From: Lyophyllum atratum
Lineage: Eukaryota > Basidiomycota > Agaricomycetes > Agaricales > Lyophyllaceae
Length of the DNA stretch: 64,000 nucleotides
Direction of reading: 5' to 3'
Assembly (NCBI GenBank): GCA_014905825.1
Contig: JACGCN010000014.1
Span: 248,001 to 312,000 of the forward strand
The position numbers and the translations under genes are program-made. Under the pieces are notes generated by a model that had not been told where the DNA came from, did no database searches, and was given only the letters and a program-made list of their open reading frames with translations. Below, piece after piece: positions 34,274 to 48,900 of the stretch (positions within the stretch are counted from its first letter, which is position 1; each line of letters opens with the position of its first letter).

Positions 34274-34620
34274 ATGATCGCGCAGGATTTATCTGAGCTG
34301 CATTGTCAACGTGATATCAAGATTGTGAATGTGGTGCCAAATGGGACTAGGATCAACCGCATGATGCAAAAGGAGACTTGGCTCAGGGAGCAACACGTAA
34401 GTAAAACGTCAGTGAATGTGTGTGGCTTCGGCGTGCTCACAGTGGGGACTGAAGTATCAAAACGAGGCACGTTCTCCGTGTTTTTTTATAGTGCAACATC
34501 AACTTCACGGGTATTTTCCTAAATGAGTTGACCCTAGAACAATGGGAGGAAAAGCGCGTCCCTGGTCAAGATATCAGCGCGTGTTCAGGAAGGCGAAGGA
34601 CTGAACATTTTCTGAACTAA
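34274..34620 (+). CDS. Unrecognised spliced open frame, low confidence
   Basis: ATG at 34274 starts MIAQDLSELHCQRDIKIVNV and continues through NRMMQKETWLREQH. A GTAAGT donor at 34397 and an acceptor ending TTATAG at 34491 join in frame to CNINFTGIFLNELTLEQWEE, ending GRRRTEHFLN. The second exon has a natural amino-acid composition and one clean stop. The frame is also open upstream for about 35 codons. I recognise no family; it may be the 3' end of a decayed gene. Confidence 0.25.
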
Positions 34621-35663
34621 CATCAGAATTGCTCGCAACCAGGGCCACATCAGGAGCTACGAGCACCGTCTTGAGATGTGACCCGAGAAGAAGAGTTCTA
34701 GCCTGCGGGGCCACTAATTCGATATTGTCGCCTTAAGGTGCTGGATTTGTTATCTGAGACAGAGCTGTTCCTGGATCTACAGTGGAGTTGAAGGTCAGGC
34801 GCCCATAGCCGGCTCACTGCCAAAGATACCTAAGAATATTACAACCAATGAACTTGAAGGCAAGAGTTGAGAATCAAAACTTGAGATCTCGAGTGCTCCG
34901 AAAGTTTTAGATGATGATGAAGATTTTGCGTGTCCTGCGAGAGAGACAGCCAGTCATTATACAAGAGGGCGTCGCCAATAGAAGGGGCGACTCCGACAGC
35001 ATAAGAGGAGTAAAGCCTCCTGCGTATACGCCTGCGTTGGTCAAATGATCGCGGTGGTTTGGTCGATCCGTCGATTAACCGGGAAACCGAACTTCTCAGG
35101 GTCTTGTTTGGCAGCCAGACAAAGGAGGACAAAGGAAAGGCTCCAAAAACCTCCAAAAACCTCCGACATCGGACAAGGTATCCAGTACTAACCCAGTACC
35201 AGTCCTGCTTTGTCCTATCCATGCCCACGTACCAACCACATACCCACTGCAATTTTGGGCGCGATCATGCCAGGATTCCCTTGGGCATCGAAAAAAAGCG
35301 CGATTATGTCCGGATTCCCGTATCAGACGAAACCGTCAAATTTCCGCCTAGACTGTTGGGCGTTTCCCATCGATGGATAGTGCACTCTCAGGTCACAGGT
35401 TCGATGGAGCTCACAAACGCTTTTTCTCGAAGAAGGGTCAAGTTCCGGGAGTCGACAAGTTCCCCGTCTATGCCAGTATGATTTATGTGCGATAATCATA
35501 ATGTCAAGGCACAGAAATACCAGGATAACCCCTGGTAATTACAATCTACCAAGTAGCCGTCAGATCATTTCCTACTTAGGAGAAGAAGGAATACTTGCAC
35601 GTCGGTTATTGCGCTGTAACTCTAGCCCAACCAGACCCATAAAGCAAGTATTAATTCAGGATA
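34621..35663. other. Gene-poor stretch, nothing identified
   Basis: Open frames on both strands overlap one another and show no domain. A short direct duplication (CCAAAAACCT twice) occurs near 35144. Confidence 0.35.
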
Positions 35664-35705
35664 GATGTCTTTTCAAATCACATCGATGTCTTTGTAAATC
35701 ACATC
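35664..35705. repeat. 21-bp tandem duplication
   Basis: GATGTCTTTTCAAATCACAT plus C at 35664-35684 is followed directly by a second copy at 35685-35705 with two changes (TC to GT). Lies in gene-poor DNA. Confidence 0.8.
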
Positions 35706-36011
35706 GATACTCAACGAATCGAAGTCAAACGTGTGCAGTTTGCGAGGAAGACCATTTGAGTCATGCAAATGTTGTAACAACACAACTCTCGTCATATTCC
35801 ACCGGTAACAACGCAGTCACAGACACACACCGACTATCAAATATCCATTTTGTACCACTACCAGGGAAACCTGAGAGAGCTTCAGCTGGGTAAGTTGATG
35901 GTGTCAAAAGTTACTCTCGATTTTCCGTCAATACTGTCGTTTACTGACAGGTGCCTTCGACGCAGATAATGCCAAGACCTATAAAGAGAAGTTAATATCG
36001 AGCACGTATTG
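35706..36011. other. Possible exon remnants
   Basis: A frame reads TDYQISILYHYQGNLRELQL before a GTAAGT site at 35890, and can be joined to GAFDADNAKTYKEKLIS. The YHYQGNLREL run recalls blades of fungal fucose-specific lectins (YYQ..GNLREL), but it is too short to call. Confidence 0.2.
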
Positions 36012-36212
36012 AGATCAAGACAGTCATCTATTCACAATCACTGAAGGTTTTGCAGGACCGTCGGGCGTTGAAGGTCTCAGGCTCAAAGTCCCTGCGATAG
36101 ACACACCACTCCGCCACATGGCGCGGGACGAGATTGTTGCGCGTGAGCTGTGGGCCTGCAACGGTGCGTTCAGCCACGGCGGTCTAGCTGGCGAGGAAGA
36201 CGGGGAGGGTTG
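36012..36212 (+). CDS. Exon-like open stretch ending in a stop, unrecognised
   Basis: From an AG at 36010-36011 to a TGA at 36210-36212 the frame reads DSHLFTITEGFAGPSGVEGL, then VPAIDTPLRHMARDEIVARE, LWACNGAFSHGGLAG, EEDGEG. The composition looks coding and it has the form of a terminal exon. I could not connect it in frame to an upstream exon with consensus sites, so it may be a remnant of a broken gene. Confidence 0.25.
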
Positions 36213-37343
36213 ATAGTTTAGTGGGTTTGTGTTGTGGAGAGACCGGCTCCGGGGACCTCAAGCCTACAGGCCCTTTGAACGTCTTTCACAGTGACCCCCC
36301 AGCCAGGCTCCCCGGACGCTCGGCAATAGATCATCTTGTATCACTGCCTCATGCGAGACTTCTGTTTTGTAGATTGAAGGCCTGCAGAGGCGCCAAGTTG
36401 CCTTTACGGCTTTACCACTGTAGTGTGAACGCCATGATTTGCACAGGAGTGTCTACGCCACGGCCACGATAACCTTCCAAGAGTGACTCCGAGTACTACA
36501 GATATGACCAGATTAGAGGATACCTCGAGGAGACTGTCCACAAGACTGATGAGTTTTGAACCATCTTCAACTAGAAACAACAGGTCGTATGTGAAGCTTT
36601 GAAGGCTGGCCTAGACTTGATTGAATTACGGCGGACGTATTAGACCATTTGATGGAGAAACACGCTATCTTCGCGACATTACGCATTGACTTCTGGACCT
36701 ACGGACACCATCCAACCAGCCTTCACCTGGCCCTCCGTTTCCTCGCGAATCACCCTAAGTCATCTATGTAACAATTAGTGTAAGTATGTATGTAGGAAGA
36801 GTTCGTGTAACCCACACTCCCAGCGTTCGAGACATGAACCGAAAAAGTTCCCATTTTTCGAATCCCCTCCTGCTCATGAGTTGTAATCGCACCTCCGCGA
36901 TCCCTCGTGGTACCGCAATCCGTTCCTCATGTTTACACGCTGGGGGAAGGCAAGGCAAAGGCGGCAAAGCGATGGTCGTTCAGCAGAGATCTGTATGCAT
37001 TCGAAAGCTCACCGTCAACACCAAATGGAGGCGACTGGGCATTGGATATGCCAAAAAAGCCTCGTCTGATGGTTGTTGTAAGCAGCAAGGTGTTCGGGCG
37101 ATTCGGGATCCGCGAGTCGACCCCCTCGATTCATGGGGGGTAATGACTGTACGACCGTAAAAACCAGACGTACGTGGGGTCTGCATGTCGATTATCGCAT
37201 TTCTACGACTCCCAGCGGAAATGACTTGGAGTAGAAGTTGTAGGAGCTTCTGTTTCCTGATGGTATGGGCATAGCAAAAAAAAGTAACAATAACGGAGAG
37301 CGGTCTAATGATAGTAAAATACAATGTGACATGGCTGGCGTGT
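36213..37343. other. Gene-poor stretch, nothing identified
   Basis: No frame with domain content. The region ends at the 3' end of the RBX1 gene. Confidence 0.35.
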
Positions 37344-38024
<681 letters not shown>

Positions 38025-38980
38025 TGCGATTCTCTGTACAGATGGAAGCGGTGGTGGTAGAGTTGGGTAGTGGTGGTGGTTGTGTACGAAGATAGTCCTC
38101 GCCACATCCAGTCAAAGCGGCCGATTACCTTCTCTTTACGTAAGCCATGTCATGGTGCCGAAGCGCGGGTCACTCCCGATCAGCTCTAACCCTCCTCCCC
38201 GGTTCGACTCAAGCATCTTGGGAGTACAGATCTTGTGGCATCGACGTTATGCCTCTGATGGAGATCCATTAAGCAGGTGAGAGTTGATCATAGAGGACGT
38301 GTTACATTCCACGTCCATAAAGTTGACCTTGCTGAGTCGTCTGACCGTGATTTGGATTTTGCAGTATCTCACCCGGATGGGGTGAACGCTTCAAGTGTGC
38401 AAGGCGCGGCAATGCTTCCAATCATAAGATGCACCGCATAGGAATATCGTAATCTTCACAACTTACGCTATTGCAAACGCTGGCGAGTGAGCGAAAGAGC
38501 TGTCCTTTGAGTCTAGCTAACAACATCGCAAATGTATGAATAGGAGTGCTTATTACTCCGTATGTACCATTCGCGTCCATTTCAGATTATGACTCCATAT
38601 CTTGCACCTTCGAAAAATGTCGGATGCCGAAGTTAGCACTCCGAGTCCAACCACCCGTAATCGCGTTCTTATGAACCTTACGATCTCCTGTAGAGACGAA
38701 CTGGCTGGAAGTGCCACAAAGATGTATGTGATCTACAGCTTGCGATGCTGTCCGAAGGTGCAGGGAACGAATCTCCATTGGCGTCATCTGCGACACTGGA
38801 CAGCCGCTTCGAAGTGTCGCTAATCTGCGCCGCCCTGGATTTCCGCCATTCCTTTTCCAACATCGAAAAGTATGGATGATCCTCTTTCCACGACCCGCAT
38901 GCAATTATGGTACTCCTTCGGTCTTGCATGATAATCAGTAGGGAGGAATAAGCCTGCAAGAGCTGCAGGATCGTGATGTT
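38025..38980. other. Intergenic, no supportable gene
   Basis: Upstream region of RBX1, with a Ser/Arg-rich minus-strand frame at 38678-38959 that has no domain features. Confidence 0.35.
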
Positions 38981-39384
38981 CTACCCGCTCCACGATCTTT
39001 CCTGCTCCCAGGCCCTAGTGCTTTCGACATATATCCGAGGAACGGTTTCGGTCAACCCATCATGCCTCGAATAGAAGTTCAACCTGAGCAAGGTGAGATT
39101 CAGTATACGACTATAAAATCTGATCGAAAACTCAGACGCTTGAACCTCCAGTAATCCATTGAATGGGAAGAACGTGCCGACTTACTCCGGACGATTGAGA
39201 GAACTGCCAATCGTTTGTGCAACATAAATGAGCGTGATGGTCATAAGAACCTGCGGGACACTGCAAGTGATTATCAGTGAAGCCAGGTTCGTCAAATAAA
39301 TAGTTGATAGCGTCACACGTACACCTTTAAAAGTGCCTTCACTGCGTATGTACGTTTCGCATCCCGTTTTATGCCTTGTTTCAT
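38981..39384 (-). CDS. Candidate small membrane protein, low confidence
   Basis: ATG at 39384 reads MKQGIKRDAKRTYAVKALLK. A first intron ending CCGCAG joins VLMTITLIYVAQTIGSSLNR (hydrophobic). A second intron with a GTAAGT donor and CTCAG acceptor joins ELNFYSRHDGLTETVPRIYV and ends ERSWSG before TAG. About 75 residues. The joins are in frame with acceptable sites, but there is no family match; chance is a real alternative. Confidence 0.3.
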
Positions 39385-39971
39385 GACTTGAGACCTCAAC
39401 AAGCGTCCAGAATCTAGGCTCAAATCTGTTCCTTGCAGAGAAGGATTGGAAGCACCATAAATATCGAATAATACGATATGAATTTTGCCCTAGTTTCTAA
39501 GCACGATGATGAACCTTCTCTTCGGCGCCACTGTCTGCAACACCAGACGGCTCGCTTCAAACTTGTGTTGTTAGTCTGCGCTGACATAAGTATCATCCAT
39601 CTTTCTCTGACATCGACAAGTATGTGCGCCTATTGCATGTCCGACTTTACTTTGTGCGAGATATAGCGTATATTATAATGTGTCTAACAATCCCTTGGAC
39701 GCCCATGGGATGGACATGATCCTAGAAAAAGAGAAATTTTATGCAGGTGAGATGTGTAGGACGGCATGGTTCTTGAACTGGGGCTCTACGCAAGTAACCA
39801 GTTACACGACGCGTGGAGAAAAAAGCAGCACGTGAAAAATTAGGTCGCCAAAAGACCTGCCCTGATATTCACGTGATCGTGTTGAACACTGTCAACGGGC
39901 AGTCAGCCGCCTTTGTAAAGGTTGTATTAACTGGAATGCTCACTGATTGATCGTGCTCGCCGTCCTCCGCC
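39385..39971. other. Intergenic, upstream of the giant gene
   Basis: AT-rich, no coding evidence; presumably the promoter of the gene starting at 39972. No clear TATA box. Confidence 0.4.
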
Positions 39972-42900
39972 ATGACGAGCAACTCTTCAGATCCTTGGTC
40001 TCCTCAATACGGGACTGCAACTTATACTTCGTTCTCCGACACTCAAACACCACTCTCACCCTCAAGATACTCGTACACTTCCCGTTCAGGTCTGTAGCAT
40101 TCAAGTCTCCATTCTCTCTCTCGCTCTTAACTTTTTCTCCAGATTCTCAACGTCCGTCGTCGGATGGTGATGATAACGGTTCGGCTCACCAGATGAGACG
40201 CATCACTGTCTCCCCTGCACCATCCCAGCAAAACTCGGATTCAGACGCGTACACGGACGACAACTCGATCGACGAAGTCGAAGCCACTTTAAATGATCTC
40301 GACAACGAATTCGACGACACCGAACAAGCCCTTTCTCAATGGTCTCATGGTTCCTCCTCAGGACCATCGTACACCTCTGCCACTGGGTCATACACTGGGA
40401 CATACACCGGCACCGGATATACAGGATCCCCATCATACGTTTCGCTGCCGACCCTGTCCCTACGCCCAACATCGACGCCTCCGGTTGACCCGCGGGCACG
40501 TCTCAGCAAAATTACAGAGAGGACAGAAGAATCATCACGTCCCAACTCCGGTGCATTTGGTGTAACAGGGGCAGCCAGGCCTGCCAATCCCACCCCAGAA
40601 GCTTTTCGTCGCTCTCTCTTCCTTGGCGGCACTCCCTCGTCTCATTCGCGCTCATCCACGGATCCTGGCTCTGACCGCACCCTGCCACCTCCAGGTCGCG
40701 CCACCGAGTTGATCGCCGTCTTCGAAACTAACAGCCCTGGCGGTGGGCATTCGCGGACGACATCTGCACCAGGCGTGCGGCCCCCAAGCCCTTTTTACAG
40801 CAGTACTGGATACGGTTATGGATCGAGGCCGTCGTCTCCTTCGAAGTCAAGTGCTTCATATACAGCAACGGACACGAGGCCGACCGGGTCCTCTTTTCTC
40901 TCTCCACCTCCGCGCCCATGGACTTCCATGTCTGGAGACGGTACTTTTCGTTCGACAAGCCCAGGAGGGACATGGAGTCGGGGAACAGGCTCGTATACCA
41001 CCCCAGGGACATATACAACCCAGACACCTAGCACATACGGCCGCACATTGACGCACACCGAGACGGACAACAGGACATACACAGGCACGGATACTAGGAC
41101 GTACACAGGCACGGATACTAGGACGTACACGGGCACAGATACCAATACCTTCACTGATACCTTCACAAGGACCGGTACGAACACGGCGACGTCTATGACC
41201 CCCACCTCAACTCTACGTCGTCCTCAAACCTCGCCTCGATCCCCCCTCGCATCAGTGCGCAACATAGTTGCTCTGTGGAAGGAGCGCACGCCCACGATGA
41301 GTCGCTCCCCTGGAAAATCCCCTGACCATGGGTCAGCCACTAGCGTCTCACCTCCCCCGGATGGCGAGGGTTTGTTTGGCATTAGGAGGAGAGCTCAACG
41401 CGCGAGTGCTCAGCTCCAGCTGCGTGACAATGGTCAGGGCAGCGACCCCGTTACACCCACTCGGAGGGGTGACGTCGATGCTGCTAGTATCCGCAGTGCG
41501 AGGAGCGGGCATCTTCCGCCTGGTTTGGATGTAGCAGATTTGCTCCCGTATACACAGAGCGACGAGGCGGTGAGTTCGATATGTTTGACTCCGTCGCAGG
41601 TCAAGTTTTGACGTTGTACTTGTTTATCTACAGCCCCTGCACATTGGACTGCTATGGTACCTCAACGTGCACGACGCACCTCCGTATCGTTGGCAGAGAT
41701 GTCAAGCCCTGCTCTATCCTCAGTTGCTTCTTCTTTCGTGGTTATCTCCAGGAGGCGGAAGGGGAATCGTGGCATTGGACCTTCTTAATTGCACTAGTGT
41801 CCAATCAGCGCCTTCCCCCACACATCCAAGTGCTAGGGATGATATCGGGACGATCGCTGCGAGGTCGCAGAGCGTCGAGCGGGATGGGCAGCCGTTGATG
41901 GACATGTTGGTTCCTTTCCATATGTTGTATGCGGATGGTGTTGAGAGGTTAGCGGCGGAGAGTCTCCTGGAGCGACAGAAATGGGTCAACCGCCTGTGGT
42001 GCGTTTCTTACGGTTTATTCGTTACAGGACTTAGTGCTGACAATACTTATATCTATACAGGGAAGCTGTGAATCGCCCAATGGCCATGCCCGACTCCTCA
42101 TCTGTCACTCGCTCACCGACTGGCTCTATCAGGACGATACTCTCCATCGACAGCCGCGCGAGTACCTCTAGCACTGGTTCTCGATCAACCGTCTATGTGC
42201 CACCCTTGAGATCGCTTCCCTCAATCCCCGACTTCTCTTCCAACTTCTCCTCGGCGTCCTCCAGGTCGGATGGGCTCTCTCGGCGTACCTCGATCGTCTC
42301 GTCACACCACACCCGTACAGTCGATGATACCGTCATATCCAACCAGCAGTACGTCTACCCTGGCGATCCACGCGCTATTCAGCCCGCAAGAACCGGTTCA
42401 CTGCTCAGGCGCAGTGGGTCCATGACGGATCTGGATGCGGAGTTCCAGTCGGCTCTGACGCGTGCGAGAGGTGCAAGGCCAGGCCTAGGTTTCGCGAACC
42501 TTGTGTTTGGTGGCGGTGCTCCGGTCACGATCTCGAGTGGGCCGACATTGGGTCGCGATATCGTTGTTACGCCGCCACCCAGCACTGGTAGAGGGAGCGA
42601 TAGGGCCCGCTCGGAGGTCTCGGATGAGCAGTTCTTCACTGCTGGCTCTTCTGAAGGCTCCAGGTCGTCGTACTTCTCCCAGACATCGTACTCGTCGGAA
42701 CTACGCACCTCGACCGGGCTGAGGACGGACGGCACATCGTTTTTCGATTCGAGCGCTGCTGGCACGCGGACCCTACCTTCTACGACTTCGTACACTAGGA
42801 CGGACTCGACATCATACCTTGGCGATTCGCAGACCTCGATGTCGTACACGGGCACGTCGCCGTCGAGAACCCCGCTCTCGCGAACGAGGGAAGTCAGGAG

Positions 42901-45900
42901 AAGGGGTGGGAGAAGCAGTTCCAGGTCATACTCGTCTGGCTACATCACCGATGCCTCGTCAGATAAGGAGAACCTGAGCGGAAGCTACACTCCCGAGAGC
43001 GGGACCCAGTCGTTGGATTCACGGAGTCAGGGGAGCGGCAGTTACACGAGTGGCACTAGGAGCTACACGTCTGGAAGCAGGAGTTATACAGATAGCGGCA
43101 GCTATACTCCCAGCGGCGGCTTCTCGAAGAGCGGGAGTTACACTCCGAGTGGGAGCTCTACGGCGAGCGGGGTCTATTCGAGTAGCGATATGTTGACACC
43201 CGGAAACTCGAGCGAAACAGGCTACGACATCTGCACTTCCTCGGACGCCACCTATTCGGGTTTCCCAGTGACGTCTAGCGAAGAGACCATCACCCCTTCT
43301 ACGTTATCTCCTCAGTCGGTACCTGCCTCGGACTTGGATTCCGAGAACTTCGTTACAGCCTCTCAAGGCAGCTCAGATTACTTAACAGCCCGGAGTCCGT
43401 CATTGAGAGGCTCCATAGCAGAATCTGAAACGTCCTTCGCGTCGTTCCCCACTATTCCTTCCGAATCCGAGTACAAGACGGCAGACACGGGATATTCTCA
43501 TTATCGCACTGTGTCTGAGCCTTCCCTGGGCTCGGACTACATCACAGCAGAGCTTTGCCCGACGATTCCGTCGGAGCAGAACACACCGACGCTCTCTTCA
43601 GTGAAGTTGGATTCTGAGGAGGATACCAGAAGCGTCCTTGGTTTACCCTCATTGCCGCCTTCGGAGATTCCATCGATTCGGTCGCCATCGATGTTTTCCG
43701 AGGATGTTCTTCCTCCTCTGCCGCCGTCCGAGTCGTCGTCGCCGCCTTCTATTCACCTCACACCATCTCCGTCTCCGCCATTACCGCCACTGCCCCCTTC
43801 CCTCCCATCGCTATCTCCTCCTCCGTCACCGCTGACACCCACGGAGGAATCGCTTGACATCGCCACGCCAACTTCGTATCGATCGCCCAGCCAGGTCTCC
43901 TTGCCACGATCTCCGTCTTCCGAGGCATCCAGTAGCCTTCCGCCGCTCTCTGCAACGATTTCATCATCTGCATCCGATGCAACGCCGTCATCGTTGGTGC
44001 TGTCAAGTTCCCCAGCGCCATCGGAGCACCCGTCAACACCAGCACCTCGCTTGTCTTCCATTTCCAGTCCCACCATTTCGTCGGTCTCGAGTCTGAGTGA
44101 CCTGACTCCAGCGTTCTCTGACTTCCCCCCAGCAAGTCCAGAACCATGGGCGCACGAGACGGACGATTCGTACGAGTCGTCTCAGTTAGCGCCGTCACCT
44201 TCAGTGATCTCGCTAGCTGTGCCAGAGGGCATCGACAACTCATTCGAGACATCATTCTTGAGGCCGAGCGGCTCAGGGGTCTCTTCAGTCGACCGGCTAA
44301 GCCCCATACCAGAGACACCGACGAGCCTATCGACGATGCTTCCGCGCTCGCCGTTTCCACAGCTTACCCCGGTACCTATGCCGCCGTCGTCAATTTCATC
44401 ATCTTCAGGTGTTCCCACACCATCAAGTCTCTCGGCAGGGGTAGTCCAGCGATCTCCGCTGCCTGCCTTGTCGCCGCTTCTCTCGCTGTCACTGAGTGCG
44501 GTATCGTCATCGGATGTTGACACGCCGTCGTCTATTGATGTAACCACGCCCGGCACGTTCTCGCTCTCAAGGTCATCGTTCCCAACGTTGAGTGCGGTGT
44601 CCTCATTGACGCCGTCGATTTTGTCATCTGCGGATGTTCGAACACCTTCGGATATCTCCTTCTCGGACGACCAACACCCCCAGCTTGCGCGTTCTCGCTC
44701 TACTGCCTCGGTGGCATCTTTTCGATCGCAGTCGTCGCTCAATTCGTCGGTATTCGATGCTAGGTCCTTGATGGACGAGGAGGATCTTGAAAGCGTTGAC
44801 GAACCATCAACGGTTCCTTCGTTATTGACCACACCTTCGCAGGCTGACCGCGAATTGGTAGGAATTCTAATATCTCTGTTACGCCCGGGCTGACCTGAAA
44901 TTTGTTCCAGCATTCGCCGTTCTCCATGACTGATGGGCAGCTTAGAACACCTGAACCTCCTTCCATGAACGTGTCCCTCTCCACACCTCGAGGCTCTGCG
45001 CAGACCATCCAGTCAAGCTTGAGGACTCAGACGTCGGAGAGTGCGCCAACGGAACGTGATTTGTCTCGCGATATAGATCGTATAGCGGATGATCTTCGCA
45101 GGTACGACGATGCTAGAGGGAGCGAAAATAGGGATCTGGGTGATAATATCCGAGCGTTGCGGGATGAGTTGCAAGACCTCTCCGAGTATTTGCACAGAAC
45201 ACCATCACCTCGCGCACGACCCTCCCAGCCTTTGGTTGACCAGATGATCGGTGGAAGCAGCCCGGTATCCTCCTTGCTTCCTGGGGATCGTCGTGACATG
45301 AGTGTGACCTCTGGTCAGTTATCTCGGGCTACAAGCTCGGCAAGCAGTATCGGATCTTACCTTTCGTCCCACCATTCGGACGACGAGTACCTGGCTTCGG
45401 AATCGTACCATGATTCTCCACCACCATGGCATGCACCGACTATCTCCGATTCGGACGACTCCTCATCCATCTTTTCGGATTCGCAGTTGGGACATTCACC
45501 ATCATATCCTGATAGCTCGGAATCCTCGGGTCAGCCCTTCCCGCCTCCATCCCCGAGTCCTTCGTCGACCTCTACAATTCGAGGTCGCCCAATTCTCACG
45601 CCTCCAGACCTCTCGGGGCCATTGGAAGCAGTAAGGGAGCAGCTGAACGCACTATGGGAGGGCCAAGTCTCGACGAATCATATGCTTGATAGACTCGTTG
45701 GTGACCGGACCCCCCAACCGCAAGACAATGTGGAATTGAGGGATCGGCTTTTGCGCATCGAAGATCTACTCCAAGGACTTTCGAATCAGCCTCCACGGGA
45801 GCCTCATATAATCTATGAACCGTATCCGCCAGCACCACTCTCGTCCATTGGCTCGGACATAAGCCTCCAACAATTAGCTGATCAGCTACGAGGGTTCGAG

Positions 45901-48900
45901 ACCGATCAAGACATTCCTGCTCCAGTGCCGATACGTGAAGGACCGTCCTTGGTTGAGCGGCTTGAAGGAATCCTAGCAGCTGGCATCAACCAACCTGCAC
46001 CCCCAATCCAGCCACCTCCCGACTTCATCAGTCTCGTGTTCAATCGTAGGGAGAGGAGGAGTGTCAGCCCGATCTCGGTTCAAACTCTTCCTCCGAGGCC
46101 AGAATCCGAGCCTCCTTTCCCTCAGGTATATACTAGACCAGTGCGAAATGTACCACCTCGAAGAGCTCCTCGCGCACCACTACGCCAGGCTGCGACGGAA
46201 CAGCCAACTCCCGCACCGCCAACTCCCGCACCGCCACCTCCCGTACCGCCACCTCAAAGCGGAGCAGTGCACCCGGAAACCGATCCTAACTTCGAGCAAG
46301 CACTACGTAATATGCGGATGGAGAGGTTTCCCGGGACTGACGGCACATTTACTACGGGCAGACGTCCAGCCGCAGGGCCGCCTCCCGCCCCAGTCTTTGT
46401 GAGTTGTTTTGAGTTATGTGTATATTATCGTTCTTTAAGTCCCTATTTAAGCCTCTGGGTGATCGACGTGCACGAACAGCTCCTCCAGAGCCTTGGTACC
46501 GTCCAGCGCCAGCTCGTCAAGAGCACTCGGTCTGTTGCTTCCCTTCAAATCTATGTCTCAATATTGAACATCATTTAAGCAGGGTGCTCCTCCCCAGGCC
46601 CCGCCGCCTGCCCCTAGTCAACCATCCCAATCCCAGAGAACGCGACTCGGTTATATGCCGATGCCTCCCGGACCAGTAAGTCGACACCGCTCATGTCTTT
46701 TGAAATATATTCACACTTGGGCAGGTCATAGTTCAACTTCCACCTGTGTTTGACGGTATGATGGACTTGTTAAGGGTAATACCAAGTGTTTCTATCTGCA
46801 CAAGCTATTGATTTTTTCCATGTGTAGGAAAATCGCGATGCACAAAGCGCCTCTGTTGAACAACAGCGAGAGTTGATGCGATATATGAGGTCCCTCAACG
46901 ACTGGCTGGCACGCGACACCAGTGATCGTCAAGATGAAATTCGTGGACTGAACGCCCGTGTTGACCAACTGAGACAGGATATTCTGAACATTCGAGTTGA
47001 CGGTTAGTACTCACATAGCTTCTCCTGGTTTTGCTAGTGCTCATCATGATTTCAGTTCTTCCAGGCGAAAGTGATCGTAGTTCTTCGACTAGGAGTGACG
47101 GAACCTCGACTCCTTCACCTCGCGGCCCCGCTCGTCCTCCCCCCTTTGGAAGACCTATGCCGATGCCAATGCCAGAGCCACGAATTCAGATGCCTCAGCC
47201 CCAGCATCAAGGCCCTGTCATCCCTCAGCTTCCCGATGGACAGTTCCCACCTGGTTTCGTACCATATCCGGCTCATTTGCAGCCTCCAAGAGAGGGCCCT
47301 GTGATTCCACCGGTGATACCAGAAATGTTCCCAGGTCGCCGCCCTCATCGATCGGAAACACCACCCTTCACCCCTGTGATTCCCAATTTGCCACCCTCGG
47401 GACCAGGCTTGGGTCCAGCGCCTCCTCCTCCTATGGATGGTTACCGTCCTGGGCCAATGCCTGGTATGCCCTACAGGCCGTCGTCCGTCGAACCCGTAGT
47501 GCCGTTCATTCCCCCTGATCTAACAGGAAGAAGCGGTTCTCCACGCATCGTTCCGCCACGCTATCCCGAACCGCGTATCATTGAATACCCAGGTTCTCCT
47601 TCAAGCAGCAGCACGACCAGTAGCAGCAGGAGCATCAGTCGCGATGAACGTGATCGCCACGGGAGGAGCAGTGGTCCTAGCAGAAGGAGTAGCAGGAGAA
47701 GTAGTGATCACCGACGGCCACGATCTCGCACCTCTAGTTCGAGGTCGTCGAGGTCATCTACACCTCATCAGATCATTGTGCAAGCGCCTCCACAACAAGG
47801 AATGCAGTACCACCCTGAGCCGGCACACCCAGCACAAGCACCAGCTCCCGCTGTAGTCGTCGTTCCAACACAACAGTCAGACGGACGATCGCACTACGAA
47901 CATCCCGCTCAGCAACCTCCAGCACCGATAATCATCAATCAACCTGCGACCCCTTACCCGCAGACTCCTGGGATGCCTATGGGCTCTGCTATGCTTCCCG
48001 GGCCTATGATGCCTCCCATGGTCCCTCCCATGATGCCTCCCACAGAAGTGCATATGCCCCCGATGATGGTGCATTCAGGTTACCCAGGCTCACATGGTCC
48101 TCCTATCGTGATAGAAAGAAGGAGTCGTTCGTCAAGTCGGTCCAGTCGTAGCAGTCGTCCCCGTCGCCATCGTAGTCGTCGTGATAGTCGAAGCCGGAGC
48201 TCGAGTCGGGGCCACCACCATCGGCGTTCAGATTCATCGCGACAAGCACAACCCGCCGCACCTCCAGCTGTCATCTTTCAGCCCTCTCGACGTTCCCGTT
48301 CTCGCTCACGTTCCCATTCGCCACATCATGCTGCTCCACCTGTGCAGATATTACCATCTGGAGGAGTCCCCTTCAGCATGGGCCCACAAGCGGGAATGCC
48401 TGGGCAGCCTTTCGTTGTCGTCCCTCAAGACCGCAGAAGCAGGAGTAGCAGCAGTGGTCACCATCGCCGTAGTAGGAGTTCGAGCCGCAGACGCGACCCG
48501 ATTGTTGTACAAGCTGGTCAGCCTGCAACAGTGATTCAGCAGCCGCCTGTTCAGCAGCCTGGGACTGTCATGATGCCCCCGGGCATGGTGCCTTCAGGCA
48601 TGGGGATGATGCCTTCAAACATGGGGATGATGCCAATGATGCCTGGCGGGCCGGCTATGGTTGTTCAGTCCCGCTCTCGCTCGTCGTCTCGTTCACGCTC
48701 CCCGCGTGGAGGTGCCCCTGCTGTCATCGTTCAGCAACCCGGCGCTCAGGCTGACCCTGGACGTGGCCGATCGAGGTCTAGGAGTCACCATCGTCGCTCT
48801 CGATCCCCGCGCCAAGGTCCCCAATTCATTGCCCAGCCGGTCCCAACTCAAGCAGGTACACAAGGCCCCATCATCTTAGACCCGTCCAGGAGTCACCGGC

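Noticed and set aside
38190..38215. GGTTCGACTC, a possible tRNA B box
   Set aside because: T stem positions do not pair; no cloverleaf in the preceding 70 bases.
40816..41205. Antisense open frame rich in Val (VSVPVYVLVSVPVYV...)
   Set aside because: Reverse complement of the TYTGTD repeat coding sequence; low-complexity shadow.
44182..44913. Long antisense frame of 243 codons
   Set aside because: Opposite strand of Ser/Pro-rich coding sequence in the giant gene; the sense frame has PH-linked continuity.
44860..47060. Splitting the giant gene into two or three genes at the short exons
   Set aside because: All joins here are in frame with consensus sites and there is no stop-plus-start arrangement; the one-gene model is simpler, though transcripts should decide.
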